Assembly: GCA_937928475.1 (NCBI GenBank)
Contig: CALFVE010000025.1
Span: 1 to 6,594 of the forward strand
Direction: 5' to 3'
Origin: an uncultured bacterium
GTDB taxonomy: Bacteria > Armatimonadota > Zipacnadia > Zipacnadales > Zipacnadaceae
DNA: 6,594 nucleotides
Shown here: positions 5,465-6,594 of the stretch, in pieces
Position numbering within the stretch: the stretch's first letter is position 1
Layout of the letters: each line of letters begins with the position of its first letter
The notes under the pieces: generated by a model
Seen by the model: the letters and a program-made list of their open reading frames with translations, nothing else
The model's database searches: none
Told to the model about the DNA's origin: nothing
Position numbers and translations under genes: made by a program

Positions 5465-6341
5465 ATGACGATCACGTAGGGAGTTGACGCCTACCTCCAC
5501 TACCTGCAAACCGTCGCGCGCCCGCAGCCGAAGGGGATCACGCCCTACCGCTACGACCTTGGCCGCTTCCCCTGCTTTCTGCAGGATCACCGCGCCCCTG
5601 AACTGAGCGCCGTTGACCCGGCCACTGTAGAACGCTGGACGGCCTCCATGCGCGACCTCTCCGACGCCCCGGTGCAGCGCGCGCAACTCACTCTCCGGCC
5701 TCTTCCAGTCGGCCGTGAAGTTCGGTCACGCCCAGGCCAACCCCCCGGACCACGTCCACCGCCCCAAGACGCCCCGCCGCATCCCCAGGACGCCGCACCC
5801 GGACGAGGCGGCGACTATGCTTGCCGCCACGCGCGGCCCTGCCGAACGCACCGCTCCGCTCGCCCTGGCCACCAGCAGCCTGCGCCGCGCGTAGCTGCTG
5901 ACCCTCACTTGACCCGACCTTGACCTCCCCAACCGTCGCCTGCGCATTCGGCGCAAGGGCGACAAGCACCGCGAGACCCTGCTTTTCGACGACCTCCTGC
6001 CCTTGCTGTCCACCCTCCAAGCCGAAGGGCACTCCTCCCCCACTGGCCCGGTCTTCCCAGGCCGCCAGGGCGCTCTGCTCCAGGTCAACACTCTTACCCG
6101 CTGGTTCGACTACTGGCTGAAGGTCAGCGGTCTGACCGCCGCTGGCTACACCCTGCACAGCCTCCGCCGCTTCGCCGCCAAGCGCTGGCTAGAGAGCGGC
6201 CTAAACATCCGCCAACTACAGATTCTGCTCGGCCACGAGAACCTGCAGACGACGAGGCTCGACCTCAACTGCCAGTTCGACGACGTCCAACGCGCTGCCG
6301 CTACAGTCGGCTTTCGACGCCGACTGCCAGCAACGGCGTGA
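5465..6341 (+). pseudogene. Tyrosine recombinase (phage-integrase family), heavily decayed
   Basis: From ATG 5465 the frame reads MTIT, TAG (5477-5479), then GVDAYLHYLQTVARPQPKGI, the N-terminal SAM-like core-binding domain of XerC/D-type integrases. Near 5675-5690 the reading moves from frame 2 to frame 0 (NSLSGLFQSAVKFGHAQANP). The catalytic domain then shows SSLRRA with Arg at 5883, a TAG (5892-5894) exactly where Glu of LRRxEL is expected, LLTLT, a TGA (5910-5912) where Trp is usual, and PDLDLPNRRLRIRRKGDKHR with Lys at 5955. HSLRR (His 6156, Arg 6165) and LLGHENLQTT (His 6234) follow. The nucleophilic Tyr is replaced by Asp (GAC 6261-6263, TTRLDLN). With three stops, one frameshift and no Tyr it cannot be active. 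Its C-rich codon use differs from the lipoproteins. An in-frame ATG at 5363 could be a longer original start. Confidence 0.88.
6003..6341 (+). pseudogene. Longest intact piece of the integrase: C-terminal catalytic part
   Basis: The last uninterrupted stretch of the decayed recombinase is open from 5913; 6003 is the first plausible start within it and gives 112 residues. It carries HSLRRFAAKRWLESGLNIRQ and LLGH but lacks the first catalytic Arg and Lys, and has Asp at the Tyr position. There is no evident ribosome binding site. It should not be read as a functional gene. Confidence 0.7.
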
Positions 6342-6354
6342 GTGACATCATGAG

Positions 6355-6363
6355 AGGAGGGGG
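6355..6363 (+). promoter_or_regulatory. Orphan Shine-Dalgarno site before the zinc-ribbon pseudogene
   Basis: AGGAGGGGG is a strong ribosome binding site, but five bases later, where ATG is expected, the sequence is ATA (6369-6371). The protein-like frame starts exactly there, so this appears to be the leftover translation signal of a gene whose start codon was lost. Confidence 0.6.
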
Positions 6364-6368
6364 AATCC

Positions 6369-6594
6369 ATAGGGTTCGACGAGATTTTCCCTGCCGATAT
6401 CCTCGGAATATGCTACGTAAAGTGGGTGTGATGCACCCACTGTAGTCAAGCGCACCGTCGCCTCGCCTGGGAAGCAAACGACCTAGACTGCCCGACTCCA
6501 GGCTGCGACGGCTAGGTTTTCGACGTCGCTCCCTGGGCCGAGGTCCGAAAGCACGACCCCGACTATCCGCAAGTCCCTGAGCAGGGGGGTTGCT
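6369..6594 (+). pseudogene. Zinc-ribbon protein remnant with lost start and two in-frame stops
   Basis: In frame 0 from ATA 6369 the reading is GFDEIFPADILGICYVKWV, TGA (6429-6431), CTHCSQAHRRLAWEANDLD, CPTPGCDG, TAG (6513-6515), VFDVAPWAEVRKHDPDYPQV, and it leaves the window still open. The CTHC and CPTPGC pairs, 15 residues apart, look like a four-Cys zinc ribbon, and the reading on both sides of each stop is too protein-like to be chance. I do not recognise the specific family; small zinc-ribbon proteins are common in mobile and accessory regions. It follows the integrase by 27 bases in the same direction. The 3' end is outside the window. Confidence 0.55.
6421..6441. repeat. Perfect 8-bp inverted repeat inside the zinc-ribbon remnant
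   Basis: AGTGGGTG (6421-6428), loop TGATG and CACCCACT (6434-6441) form a perfect stem. The in-frame TGA of the remnant sits in the loop. No U-tract follows, so a terminator is unlikely; it may be coincidental or a protein-binding palindrome. Confidence 0.45.

Noticed and set aside
5688..6158. A 156-residue minus-strand frame over the integrase
   Set aside because: It is Gly/Arg/Ala-rich shadow translation of GC-rich DNA; the + strand holds the integrase domain.
6429..6443. Selenocysteine at TGA 6429 next to a CxxC, with a hairpin
   Set aside because: The TGA lies in the hairpin loop rather than upstream of a SECIS stem, the frame also has a TAG and a lost start, and zinc ribbons of this type need no Sec.
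1..6594. CRISPR array, tRNA, rRNA or riboswitch
   Set aside because: No regularly spaced repeats, cloverleaf-like segments or known riboswitch cores were seen on either strand.

Overview
This window is GC-rich bacterial DNA (by eye near 60% GC, GC-biased third codon positions, strong GGAGGT-type ribosome binding sites). It encodes exported lipoproteins with PepSY/YcdB-like repeats and a copper-amine-oxidase-N-like domain. Such proteins are common in Firmicutes and in Armatimonadota-like phyla, but I cannot assign a taxon from this stretch alone. It looks like an accessory, partly decayed region: one convincing intact gene (a CHC2/TOPRIM primase), one probably intact metalloprotease, and a series of genes that still read as good protein but only if stops or frameshifts are ignored.

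Layout. 1-146: short non-coding tail with a hairpin (71-101) behind the primase. 147-1184 (-): stand-alone DnaG-like primase with an excellent Shine-Dalgarno sequence. 1185-1552: divergent intergenic region holding a Trp/His-rich coding-like fragment with an in-frame TAG. 1553-2451 (+): lipoprotein A, cut by an in-frame TAG (1946-1948) and a frameshift (about 2206-2275). 2572-3534 (+): metzincin-type zinc protease with HExxHxxGxxH and a Met-turn. 3518/3531-4873 (+): lipoprotein B, a paralogue of lipoprotein A, with a damaged start and a break near 4250-4300. 4991-5317 (+): small exported protein whose reading probably continues in another frame to about 5462. 5465-6341 (+): tyrosine recombinase destroyed by three in-frame stops, one frameshift and loss of the catalytic tyrosine. 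6369-6594 (+): zinc-ribbon protein with ATA where the start should be and two in-frame stops, running off the window.

How the genes fit together. Lipoproteins A and B flank the metzincin in the same direction, and B's likely original ATG overlaps the protease stop (ATGA). This suggests a former surface operon of a protease and two lipoproteins with PepSY/protease-propeptide-like folds, a fold class that in other systems inhibits or chaperones metalloproteases. The integrase remnant and the stand-alone primase suggest mobile-element ancestry for part of the region. Almost all damage is confined to the + strand genes; the primase alone is undamaged. TAG and TGA appear both as internal stops and as natural gene ends, so simple codon reassignment is unlikely. 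Decay is the main explanation, with assembly or sequencing indels possible at homopolymers.
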